From the NCBI GenBank assembly GCA_036266845.1, contig DATAXI010000104.1, positions 1-26,033 of the forward strand: a stretch of 26,033 nt of DNA, given 5' to 3'. Both the position numbers and the translations under genes were made by a program. This DNA comes from DATAXI01 sp036266845 (GTDB lineage: Bacteria > Verrucomicrobiota > Verrucomicrobiia > Chthoniobacterales > Chthoniobacteraceae). Below the pieces are notes generated by a model. That model saw only the letters and a program-made list of their open reading frames with translations, was not told the origin of the DNA and searched no databases. Every line of letters begins with the position of its first letter. Position 1 is the first letter of the stretch. Below, one piece after another: positions 15,582-22,558 of this stretch.

Positions 15582-17000
15582 TTACCGGGGGTGTGCGCGC
15601 ACCGCGGCGTCAAAGATGGCGCGGACGGGCTGGCCGGTTTGCTCGCTCAGCGCGCGGCAGGATTCAAACTCCGGGGAGACCTGGAGCGTCTCGCCGTTGC
15701 GCGTGCCGATTTTCACGGCCACCGGACCCCAGGGAGTCTTTACCGTCTCCATGCGGCGCTCCAGCTTCAGCCGCTCGACGCGGTCCATGCGCACCCCAAA
15801 GGAAGTGGTCTCGCGGAAGATCAACTCCGCGACGGGCCCCACCGCGGATTCCTCGCAGAGCACGGTCAGTTGCAGCCCGGGACGGTTCTTCTTCATCTGG
15901 ATGGGCGTCAGGAAGACATCCAGCGCCCCGGCCTTCAGCAGTTGCTCGGTCACGGCGCCGACGATCTCCGGCGACAAGTCGTCGATGTTTGTCTCGATGC
16001 GCGTGATCGTATCGCGCTCGTAACCATCCGCGCCGGCGGCCTGCGCGACGGTCTCGCCCAGGATGGCGCGGAGCACATTCGGGCGATTCTCCAGATCGCG
16101 TCCGCCCACGCCGTAGCCGATTTTCTCGATCTTCATCTCCGGCATCGGGCCAAAGCTCGCCGCGAATTCCGCGACAATCGCGGCGCCGGTCGGCGTGATG
16201 AACTCGAACGGCTCATCGATGGCACCCAGCGGGATGCCGGCCAGGATGGCCAGCGTGGCCGGCGCGGGAACAGGGAAGCGCCCGTGCTGCGTATCCACCC
16301 AGCCGCGTCCATCCGCAAGCGGCGAGACGACGATGCGGTCCACCTTCAGCGCCTCGATGCCCGCACATGCCAGCACGATGTCCGCGATGGAATCCAGCGC
16401 GCCCACTTCGTGAAACGTTACTTCATCCGGCGTGTGCCCATGGATTTTCCCCTCCGCCTTCGCGATTCGCTCGAAGATGCCGGTGGCGTGTTTTTTTACA
16501 AAATCCGAGAGATCGCTCTTCTCGATCAACTCGCGAATCTCCCGGAAGCCGCGGCTATGATCATGATGATGGGAATGTTCGCCATGCTCCTCGTGATGAT
16601 GGTGCTCCCCGTGGGCGTGGTGGTGATGATGCTCTTCTTCCTCTTCCTCGTGGTGGTGATGTTCCACTTCCTCACCATGCTCGTGGTGATGATGTTCTTC
16701 CTCCTCGTGGTGGTGATGGTGTTCGTGAGGTTCCTCCCCGTGCTCGTGATGGGGATGCCCATGGTGATCGTGATGCTCCTCGTCCCGGTCATGGGAGTGG
16801 GTCGCTCCCTCGTGGATGGAGAATTTCACTCCCTCGATGCTCTGGCGGCTTTTGCGCTCCCAGTGGGCGTGGAAATCGCCGATGTCCAGTTTTGAAAGTT
16901 CCCACTCGAAAGCCGAGGGTTTGATGCCGAGATCGCACAACGCCCCCACGGTCATATCGCCGCTAATGCCGGAAAAACAGTCTAGATAGAGCACACGCAT
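15582..17000 (-). CDS. larC: nickel-pincer cofactor biosynthesis protein LarC with His-rich insert
   Basis: LarC inserts nickel, using CTP, into the dithiocarboxylated nicotinate precursor to give the nickel-pincer nucleotide of lactate racemase-type enzymes. The start MRVLYLDCFSGISGDM (17000, 472 aa) is the conserved LarC N-terminus. The longer frame to 17072 adds 24 unlikely residues and invades the prmC leader. After the insert (63-149) the LarC core continues with EVTFHEVGALDSIADIV, FITPTGAAIVAEFA, NIDDLSPEI and IQMKKNRPGLQLTVLC. Unlike Lactobacillus larC1/larC2, both parts are in one continuous frame, so no frameshift is needed. There is no larA, larB or larE in the window. It is divergent from prmC and convergent with valS. 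Confidence 0.95.
   Translation of the reverse strand: MRVLYLDCFSGISGDMTVGALCDLGIKPSAFEWELSKLDIGDFHAHWERKSRQSIEGVKFSIHEGATHSHDRDEEHHDHHGHPHHEHGEEPHEHHHHHEEEEHHHHEHGEEVEHHHHEEEEEEHHHHHAHGEHHHHEEHGEHSHHHDHSRGFREIRELIEKSDLSDFVKKHATGIFERIAKAEGKIHGHTPDEVTFHEVGALDSIADIVLACAGIEALKVDRIVVSPLADGRGWVDTQHGRFPVPAPATLAILAGIPLGAIDEPFEFITPTGAAIVAEFAASFGPMPEMKIEKIGYGVGGRDLENRPNVLRAILGETVAQAAGADGYERDTITRIETNIDDLSPEIVGAVTEQLLKAGALDVFLTPIQMKKNRPGLQLTVLCEESAVGPVAELIFRETTSFGVRMDRVERLKLERRMETVKTPWGPVAVKIGTRNGETLQVSPEFESCRALSEQTGQPVRAIFDAAVRAHPR
16554..16814 (-). repeat. His/Glu-rich low-complexity insert within larC
   Basis: Codes LarC residues 63-149. By my count about 42 of these 87 residues are His, in runs of two to five (HHHHH twice), alternating with Glu runs of up to six. 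At DNA level this is an imperfect array of CAC/CAT and GAG/GAA codons, likely to expand or shrink by slippage. Codons are mixed rather than one repeated triplet, suggesting an old, selected tract. Such tracts bind nickel or zinc in HypB, UreE and SlyD. Confidence 0.9.
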
Positions 17001-17080
17001 AAGTCCGCCACTGTTCCATTGCCCGGCGGTTTTTCCAAGCGATCTTGCCAATCCGCTTTCGGCGGCATTCATTGTGTCTC

Positions 17081-17917
17081 TTGAAAACCGTCCAGGAGAT
17101 CATCAACGCCACCGCGGGCTACTTTCAGAAACACGGCGTCGAGAGCCCGCGCCTGAATGCGGAGCTGCTGCTGGCGCATCTGCTGGGGAAGAAACGGATC
17201 GAGCTTTACCTCGAGTTCGACCGTCCGCTGGGGGAGCGCGAGCTGGAGCCGCTGCGCGATCTGATGAAACGCCGCGCCGCCGGCGAGCCGCTGCAGCATC
17301 TGCTGGGGACCGTGGAGTTTCACGGACGCGTTTTCCTGTGTGACAAGCGCGCGCTCGTCCCGCGCCCGGAAACGGAGCAACTGGTGGAACTGCTGCTGGC
17401 GCTGCCGTCAAAACCGGCCAGCGTGCTCGAGGTGGGTGCCGGCAGCGGGGTTATCGCGCTCACCCTGGCCGCGGAATGGCCGGAGGCGGCCGTGGACGCC
17501 ATCGATATCTCCCCCGATGCGCTTGCGCTTGCCGCCGAAAATGCCGCGCGCCTTGGCCTTGCGGAGCGGGTGCGCCTGTTGCAGGGAGACCTGTTTTCCC
17601 CCGCGCCGGGCCAATACGCCCTGATCGTTGCGAATCTCCCCTATGTCTCCGCGGCTGAAATCCAAACGCTCTCCCGCGAGGTCCGGCATGACCCTCACAC
17701 CGCCCTGGATGGCGGCCCGGACGGCACGGCGATTATCCGCATTTTCCTGGAACAGGCGCGCGCGCATCTGGCTCCGGGCGGCTCCGTGGCCCTTGAGATT
17801 GGGGCTGGACAGGCGGAAATGCTCATGGAGCATCTGCGGTCCCTCGGGTATAACGATGTCCGGGCCACAGCCGATTACTCCGGCATTAACCGATTCCTCT
17901 TCGCAATCTATGGATAA
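17081..17917 (+). CDS. prmC: peptide-chain-release-factor glutamine N5-methyltransferase PrmC
   Basis: Methylates the Gln of the GGQ motif in RF1/RF2 using S-adenosylmethionine, needed for efficient termination. The usual N-terminal helical domain is recognisable as GVESPRLNAELLLAHLLG (19-36). SAM motif I is VLEVGAGSGVIAL (115-127). The substrate-binding NPPY motif reads NLPY (185-188), a substitution at the second position. I place the start at TTG 17081 (278 aa, KTVQEIINATAGYFQKHG) to match family N-termini. An in-frame TTG at 17045 would add 12 residues. Neither has a Shine-Dalgarno. The stop overlaps the murA start by 8 nt, so translation is probably coupled. prfA, the common partner gene, is not here. 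Confidence 0.93.
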   Translation: MKTVQEIINATAGYFQKHGVESPRLNAELLLAHLLGKKRIELYLEFDRPLGERELEPLRDLMKRRAAGEPLQHLLGTVEFHGRVFLCDKRALVPRPETEQLVELLLALPSKPASVLEVGAGSGVIALTLAAEWPEAAVDAIDISPDALALAAENAARLGLAERVRLLQGDLFSPAPGQYALIVANLPYVSAAEIQTLSREVRHDPHTALDGGPDGTAIIRIFLEQARAHLAPGGSVALEIGAGQAEMLMEHLRSLGYNDVRATADYSGINRFLFAIYG

Positions 17918-19169
17918 AATTTTAGTACACGGGGGCAAGAAGCTCTCGGGATCGGTCAATATCTCCGGCTCCAAGAATTCCGCGCTGCCCATCCTGGCCG
18001 CGACCCTTTTGACCAGGGAGGAATGCGTCATTCATCACGTGCCGGACCTCTCGGACGTGCATTACATGCTCCAAATCCTCGATCACCTGGGCGCGGCGGT
18101 CGAGCGGGCCAGCGGCACCGTTACCGTGAAGGCGGAGAAAGTGACCACCGCGGCGCCCTACGACGTGGTGCGGAAGATGCGAGCCTCCGTATGCATCCTG
18201 GGCCCCTTGCTGGGCCGCGAGAGGGAGGCCACCGTCTCCATGCCGGGCGGCTGCGTCATTGGCGACCGGCCCATCGATTTGCACCTGAAGGGCTTCGAGG
18301 CGCTCGGCTCCGCCGTCCGCGTGGTGGGTGGCGATGTCAAGGTGCTGGCGCCGGCGCTCAAGGGAGCCGTCATCCCAATGACGGGCAAATTCGGGTCCAC
18401 CGTGCTCGGCACCGATAACGTTATGATGGCGGCGGTGCTCGCGGAGGGCACCACGGTCATCGATGGCGCGGCGGAGGAACCGGAGGTCGTGGACCTTGCC
18501 AATTTTCTCAACAAGATGGGGGCCAGGGTCGAGGGCGCCGGTACGCGCCGCATCATCATCGAGGGCGTCAAGGAGCTGCACGGCGCGGAGCACGAGGTCA
18601 TTGCGGATCGCATCGAGGCCGGCACCTTCATGGTTGCCGCCGCGATCAGCGGCTCCAAGGTGCGGCTCCGCCGGGCCCAGCCGGACCACCTGACCGCCGT
18701 CAGCCAGGCGCTGGAGAAGGCCGGCTACCGCATCGAGACCACGCCCGATACGCTCACCGTCTTCGGCAATGGCGAGCCTAAGTCGCTGGAATTGACCACC
18801 GAGACCTACCCCGGCTTCCCAACCGATATGCAGGCGCAGATGTGCGCGCTGCTCGCCCGCGGCAGCGGCCTCAGCACGGTGACCGAAAACATTTTTCCGC
18901 AGCGCTTCATGCATGTCTCCGAGCTGAAACGCATGGGCGCCAACATCACGCTGGAAAATAACACCGCCATCATCAACGGCGTTCCCTCGCTGAGCGGCGC
19001 GCCCGTGATGGCCAGCGACCTGCGCGCCTCCGCGGCTCTGGTGCTTGCCGGCCTCAAGGCCGACGGCATCACCGAGGTGAACCGCGTCTATCATATCGAC
19101 CGCGGTTACGAGATGATCGACGACAAGCTCAACGACCTCGGCGCGAACATCGAGCGGGTAAAGGTGTAG
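17910..19169 (+). CDS. murA: UDP-N-acetylglucosamine 1-carboxyvinyltransferase MurA
   Basis: First committed step of peptidoglycan synthesis: transfers enolpyruvate from PEP to UDP-GlcNAc. 419 aa, standard length. Start MDKILVHGGKKLSGSV at 17910, where residues fall on E. coli numbering: K22 in SKNSALPIL, R91 in RKMRAS and the catalytic cysteine C115 in MPGGCVIGDRPID. Having Cys rather than Asp at 115 predicts sensitivity to fosfomycin-type inhibition. The end of the chain, YHIDRGYEMIDDKLNDLGA, is also typical. It overlaps prmC by 8 nt and converges with the ABC ATPase gene 8 nt away, leaving no room for a terminator of its own. Confidence 0.98.
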   Translation: MDKILVHGGKKLSGSVNISGSKNSALPILAATLLTREECVIHHVPDLSDVHYMLQILDHLGAAVERASGTVTVKAEKVTTAAPYDVVRKMRASVCILGPLLGREREATVSMPGGCVIGDRPIDLHLKGFEALGSAVRVVGGDVKVLAPALKGAVIPMTGKFGSTVLGTDNVMMAAVLAEGTTVIDGAAEEPEVVDLANFLNKMGARVEGAGTRRIIIEGVKELHGAEHEVIADRIEAGTFMVAAAISGSKVRLRRAQPDHLTAVSQALEKAGYRIETTPDTLTVFGNGEPKSLELTTETYPGFPTDMQAQMCALLARGSGLSTVTENIFPQRFMHVSELKRMGANITLENNTAIINGVPSLSGAPVMASDLRASAALVLAGLKADGITEVNRVYHIDRGYEMIDDKLNDLGANIERVKV

Positions 19170-19177
19170 GCGGCGCT

Positions 19178-19909
19178 TTAGTACCGCAGGATTTTTCCGA
19201 GAAAGCGCCGGCAGGATTCGCTGTGCGGAGTGGCAAACACTTCGTCCGGTGCGCCGGATTCCAGGATTTTTCCGTCGGCCAGATAGGCCACGTGATCCGC
19301 GGCGACACGGGCAAACGCCATCTCGTGGGTCACCAGTACCAGGTCCCGGCCCTCGCGTTTGAGTTCCTCGATCATTTCGAGGACTTCCGCGGTCATTTCC
19401 GGATCCAACGCGGAGGTGGGCTCGTCAAAGAGGAGCAGGCGCGGTTTGATCGCGACGGCGCGGGCGATCGCGACGCGCTGCTTCTGACCGCCGCTGAGCT
19501 GGGCTGGCTTTTTGCGCGCGTGGGCTTCCAGTTGGAAGCGGCGCAGCGTATCCATCGCGCGCGATTCGGCTTCGGCGTGCGCGAGGCCGTGCGCTTTCTC
19601 CAGCGGCAGCAGGATGTTATCGAGCGCGGAGAGATGGGGAAAGAGATTGTAAGCCTGGAAGACGGTGCCGGCTCCGCGGCGGTATTGCCGCAGCGATTCC
19701 TCATCGCCGGGCAGTGCCGCGCCGTCGATTGAGACGCGGCCCGAATCGGGATGTTCCAGACCGGCAAGGATGCGAAGCAGCGTCGATTTGCCCCCGCCGC
19801 TTGGGCCGATGAGCACAAAAGCGTGAACGGACGGCAGGTTGAGCGAGATATCATCGAGAACCCGGTGCGCGCCGAAACTCTTGGTAACTCCAGCCAGTTC
19901 CAGTTTCAT
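19178..19909 (-). CDS. amino-acid-type ABC transporter ATP-binding protein (GlnQ/HisP-like)
   Basis: Cytoplasmic ATPase of a polar-amino-acid importer, 243 aa. Walker A is GPSGGGKST (35-43), the Q-loop is FQAYNLFPH (Q85), the signature is LSGGQKQRVAIARA (138-151), Walker B is LLLFDEPTSALD (158-169) with E163, and the switch is VTHEMAF (H195). NLFPHLSALDN and the DPEMTAEVLEMIEEL wording are typical of the PAAT (GlnQ/HisP) subfamily. Its ATG overlaps the permease stop as ATGA, so the two are coupled. No periplasmic binding protein gene is found in the window, so the substrate is undefined. Confidence 0.94.
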   Translation of the reverse strand: MKLELAGVTKSFGAHRVLDDISLNLPSVHAFVLIGPSGGGKSTLLRILAGLEHPDSGRVSIDGAALPGDEESLRQYRRGAGTVFQAYNLFPHLSALDNILLPLEKAHGLAHAEAESRAMDTLRRFQLEAHARKKPAQLSGGQKQRVAIARAVAIKPRLLLFDEPTSALDPEMTAEVLEMIEELKREGRDLVLVTHEMAFARVAADHVAYLADGKILESGAPDEVFATPHSESCRRFLGKILRY

Positions 19910-20703
19910 GTTTCGAATTGGCTGCGGCGCTCGAGCGACTGTGTCCAGAGGGAGATTGGCAGCGTCAGGATGAGATAGCCAAACGCCAGCGGCAGGTAAC
20001 TCTCGAAGTTACTATAAGTGTAAGAGCTTACATTCTGCGCGTTCAGCGTGAACTCGCTGATGCCGATGATGGAAAGCAGCGAGGAATCCTTGATGAGCGA
20101 TGCGAACTGGCCGGCGAGCGGCGGCAGGACTTGTCTGATGGCCTGCGGAAAAATAACGTATCGATAAGTCTGCGCGGTGGTAAGCCCGATGGCGCGCGCG
20201 CTGTCCAGTTGCGACTTTCCAACGCTCTCGATGCCGGCACGGATCACTTCGGAAATATAAGCGCCGGAGAAAACCGAGAGCGTCAGGACACCGACGACAT
20301 AGCGATTGTCGAGATGGAAAGCCGTGGCGACGACGTAGAAAAAGATCAGCAATTGCACCAGCAGCGGCGTGCCGCGAATCACTTCCACGTAAATGCGCGC
20401 CAGGTATTTGAGCGGCAGAAACCGGCTCCGGCGCAGCAGCGCAAGGATGACGCCGATCAGCGTGCTGACGGTCAGCGCGATGACGGAGAGTACGACAGTA
20501 ACCAGCCAGCCCGTCAGGAATTGCCGCCGGTAAACCCAGACGCCGGCCCAATTCCAGCGGTAGCCCACGCTCGCAAATGCGAATGTGAAGAGCCCGGCGA
20601 CCAGCCCGAGCGCGAGCAGCAGGCTTGCAGTCCTGCGCCAGAGGGGCGGCTCGTTTCCGGTCGGCATGCCTTGCATGCAGAAGGAATCCGCGCGGCGTGG
20701 CAA
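19906..20703 (-). CDS. amino-acid-type ABC transporter permease (HisM/GlnP-like)
   Basis: Inner-membrane subunit of a polar-amino-acid importer, 265 aa from the first ATG. A first helix (about 26-46) is followed by a periplasmic-looking WNWAGVWVYRRQFLTG and then by the conserved core of four or more helices starting GWLVTVVLSVIALTVSTLIG. VEVIRGTPLLVQL and SGAYISEVIRAGIESV are hallmark segments, and the EAA loop that contacts the ATPase is SARAIGLTTAQTYRYVIFPQA. Alternative starts lie at 20676 and 20667. The last (MPTGNEPPLWRR) has AAGG just upstream and may be the true one. The gene begins only 7 nt (or 43 nt) after the short kdpD stop, suggesting readthrough from the kdp operon. Confidence 0.92.
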   Translation of the reverse strand: MPRRADSFCMQGMPTGNEPPLWRRTASLLLALGLVAGLFTFAFASVGYRWNWAGVWVYRRQFLTGWLVTVVLSVIALTVSTLIGVILALLRRSRFLPLKYLARIYVEVIRGTPLLVQLLIFFYVVATAFHLDNRYVVGVLTLSVFSGAYISEVIRAGIESVGKSQLDSARAIGLTTAQTYRYVIFPQAIRQVLPPLAGQFASLIKDSSLLSIIGISEFTLNAQNVSSYTYSNFESYLPLAFGYLILTLPISLWTQSLERRSQFET

Positions 20704-20710
20704 GCCCGGA

Positions 20711-21841
20711 CTATGCGATGATGATATCCACGTCCTCGAGTTCGCCGATCAATTGATCATGCAGCGGCGGCTTGAGGCGCCACCACTTGCGCGCATGGCC
20801 GGGCCGGCCCAGCACCAGATGCGTGAGGCCGTACTCGCGGGCGAAGGATTCCAGCGCGCTCGCCACGTCCTCGTTCTTCAGCACGATGACGGTGCCGCCC
20901 ATCTTCTGGGCGATTTCGAGCGTATCGGTGACGCGCCGCTGCAATTCGGAAGCGATTTTTGCCGGCGCCTCGCTGGCCGTCCGCACATAGACTGCGAACC
21001 ATGGCGCATTGAGCTGCGATGCGAGGCGCGCCGTCTTTCGCAGCAGCGCACCGGGGTCCGGCCCGCGCGAGCTGATGGCCACCGCGACGAGGCCGAGCGC
21101 CGGCTGGTGAACTTCCTGCCCGGAATCGGAGCGCTGTTTGCGGTCCAGAAAATGCGCAACCTCCGTCAGCGTCAATTCGCGCAGCCGAACGAGATTTTTC
21201 TCCGTAAAAAAATTCTCCAATGCCCGCTGGACGCGCTCCATCGGGTAGATTTTGCCGGCCTGGAGCCGCTCCAGCAGGTCTTCCGCGGGCAGGTCCAGGT
21301 TCACCACCTGGTCGGCGCCGGCCACCACCTCGTCCGGGATGCGTTCCTTTACGCGGACGCCGGTGTTTTGCTCGACGATGTTATAGAGCGACTCAAGGTG
21401 CTGGATATTGATCGTGCTGATGACATTGATGCCCGCGGCCAGCAGATCCTGCACATCTTCGTAACGCTTCCGGTTTTTGACGCCGGGGGCGTTGGTGTGC
21501 GCCAGTTCATCCACCAGCGCCACCATGGGCTTGCGCGCCAGCACGGCGTCCAGGTCCATCTCGTTGAGCTTGATTCCGTGGTACTCGCTGACGTGCGGCG
21601 GGATGATTTCCAGCTCCTTGATCTGCGCGGTCGTTTCAGGCCGGTCGTGCCGCTCCACATAACCAATCACCACGTCCACGCCGCGGCTCTTCAGCCGGTT
21701 GCCCTCCACCAGCATCTGATAAGTCTTCCCAACACCGGGCGAGGCGCCGAGATAGACCTTCAGCTTCCCGCGCTGCTGCTTGCGGATGATCTGGAGAAAC
21801 TCATCCGCGCTGGGTCTGGTGGTTGCCGAGAGATCAGGCAT
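20711..21841 (-). CDS. kdpD: short KdpD: potassium sensor N-terminal and USP-like domains, no kinase
   Basis: 376 aa, compared with about 900 for full KdpD. The KdpD N-terminal domain is complete: Walker A GASPGVGKT (32-40), VVIGYVERHDRPET (57-70), Walker B-like VALVDELAHTNAPG (107-120) with D111 and E112, and INVISTINIQHLESL. A universal-stress-protein-like domain follows from about 248 (LGLVAVAISSRGPDPGALL) and ends HLVLGRPGHARKWW. There are no four-helix membrane domain, GAF, HisKA or HATPase parts, and the frame ends cleanly rather than by an obvious break. Kinase-less KdpD of this size is known from Anabaena. In S. aureus the USP domain binds c-di-AMP, but that is not shown here. It follows kdpC by 17 nt. 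No kdpE is present. Confidence 0.92.
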   Translation of the reverse strand: MPDLSATTRPSADEFLQIIRKQQRGKLKVYLGASPGVGKTYQMLVEGNRLKSRGVDVVIGYVERHDRPETTAQIKELEIIPPHVSEYHGIKLNEMDLDAVLARKPMVALVDELAHTNAPGVKNRKRYEDVQDLLAAGINVISTINIQHLESLYNIVEQNTGVRVKERIPDEVVAGADQVVNLDLPAEDLLERLQAGKIYPMERVQRALENFFTEKNLVRLRELTLTEVAHFLDRKQRSDSGQEVHQPALGLVAVAISSRGPDPGALLRKTARLASQLNAPWFAVYVRTASEAPAKIASELQRRVTDTLEIAQKMGGTVIVLKNEDVASALESFAREYGLTHLVLGRPGHARKWWRLKPPLHDQLIGELEDVDIIIA

Positions 21842-21858
21842 CGAAGGTTAGTCGCGCA

Positions 21859-22452
21859 TCAGTTCGATGATATCCTGCCGTCCAGCGCAAGATTCAATTT
21901 TAACACATTGACCCGGGGCTCGCCAAAGAGGCCGAGATCGCGCCCCTCGGTGTATCTCCGCACCAGCGCGGCGACCTGATCGACGGTAAGTTTCCGCGTC
22001 CTGGCGACACGGGCGATTTGGAGATCGGCATTCTCGACGCTGATGTCGGGGTCCAGGCCGCTCGCGGAGGAGGTGACGGCGTCCGCGGGGATCAGCGTTG
22101 CCGCCCCCAGCCCGTTCTCCTTGCGATAGGCGTCCACGGCGACGCTGATGGAATCATGCAGCTTCTGCGAGGTCGGGCCGAGATTGGTGCCGCCGGAGCT
22201 GCCGGCGTCATATCCCGTGCCGGCGGCGGAGGGGCGGGAGTTGAAGTACCGGTCGGTGCTGAATTGTTGCCCGATCAGTTCCGAGCCGAGAACCGCGCCA
22301 TTCTTGGCGACGATGAGGCTGCCATCGGCCTGATGACGAAAGAGGGTGTGGCCCACCAGGTAAACCGCCAGCGGATATACGCCGCAGCAGATTACCGCGA
22401 ATAGGATCATGGATAGGATCGAGGTCTTAATATCGATGAGGAGTTCTTTCAT
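21859..22452 (-). CDS. kdpC: potassium-transporting ATPase subunit KdpC
   Basis: Small stabilising subunit of the KdpFABC K+ pump, 197 aa. One N-terminal membrane helix (about 11-34, ILSMILFAVICCGVYPLAVYLV) precedes the periplasmic domain. Conserved pieces include GSELIGQQFSTDRYFNSRPS (56-75), YDAGSSGGTNLGPTS, IPADAVTSSASGLDPDIS and the end region LGLFGEPRVNVLKLNLAL. It is separated from kdpB by 106 nt, wider than the usual few bases. That gap holds nothing recognisable. No Shine-Dalgarno precedes the ATG. Confidence 0.97.
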   Translation of the reverse strand: MKELLIDIKTSILSMILFAVICCGVYPLAVYLVGHTLFRHQADGSLIVAKNGAVLGSELIGQQFSTDRYFNSRPSAAGTGYDAGSSGGTNLGPTSQKLHDSISVAVDAYRKENGLGAATLIPADAVTSSASGLDPDISVENADLQIARVARTRKLTVDQVAALVRRYTEGRDLGLFGEPRVNVLKLNLALDGRISSN

Positions 22453-22558
22453 AAGTTATTATTGAGTAAAGTAAGGTCCGCCGCCTCTGCCGGCTCCCTG
22501 GCCGCCGTTATGTCCAGTAAGAGCACGTCAGGAGGCGCGCAGGGCGGCGGGAAATAGT

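Noticed and set aside
14174..15613. 479-codon minus-strand frame opposite valS
   Set aside because: Shadow of valS. No recognisable domain, and it overlaps the KMSKS and coiled-coil coding region.
16554..16814. Tandem DNA repeat array or CRISPR-like structure
   Set aside because: The periodicity is codon-level His/Glu coding within larC. Units are irregular and there are no spacer-repeat alternations. No CRISPR array was seen anywhere in the window.
15513..16895. 460-codon plus-strand frame with long Met/Val/Leu runs that look like membrane helices
   Set aside because: It is the complement of the His/Glu-rich larC tract (His codons read antisense as Val/Met). It has no family features and overlaps the valS end.
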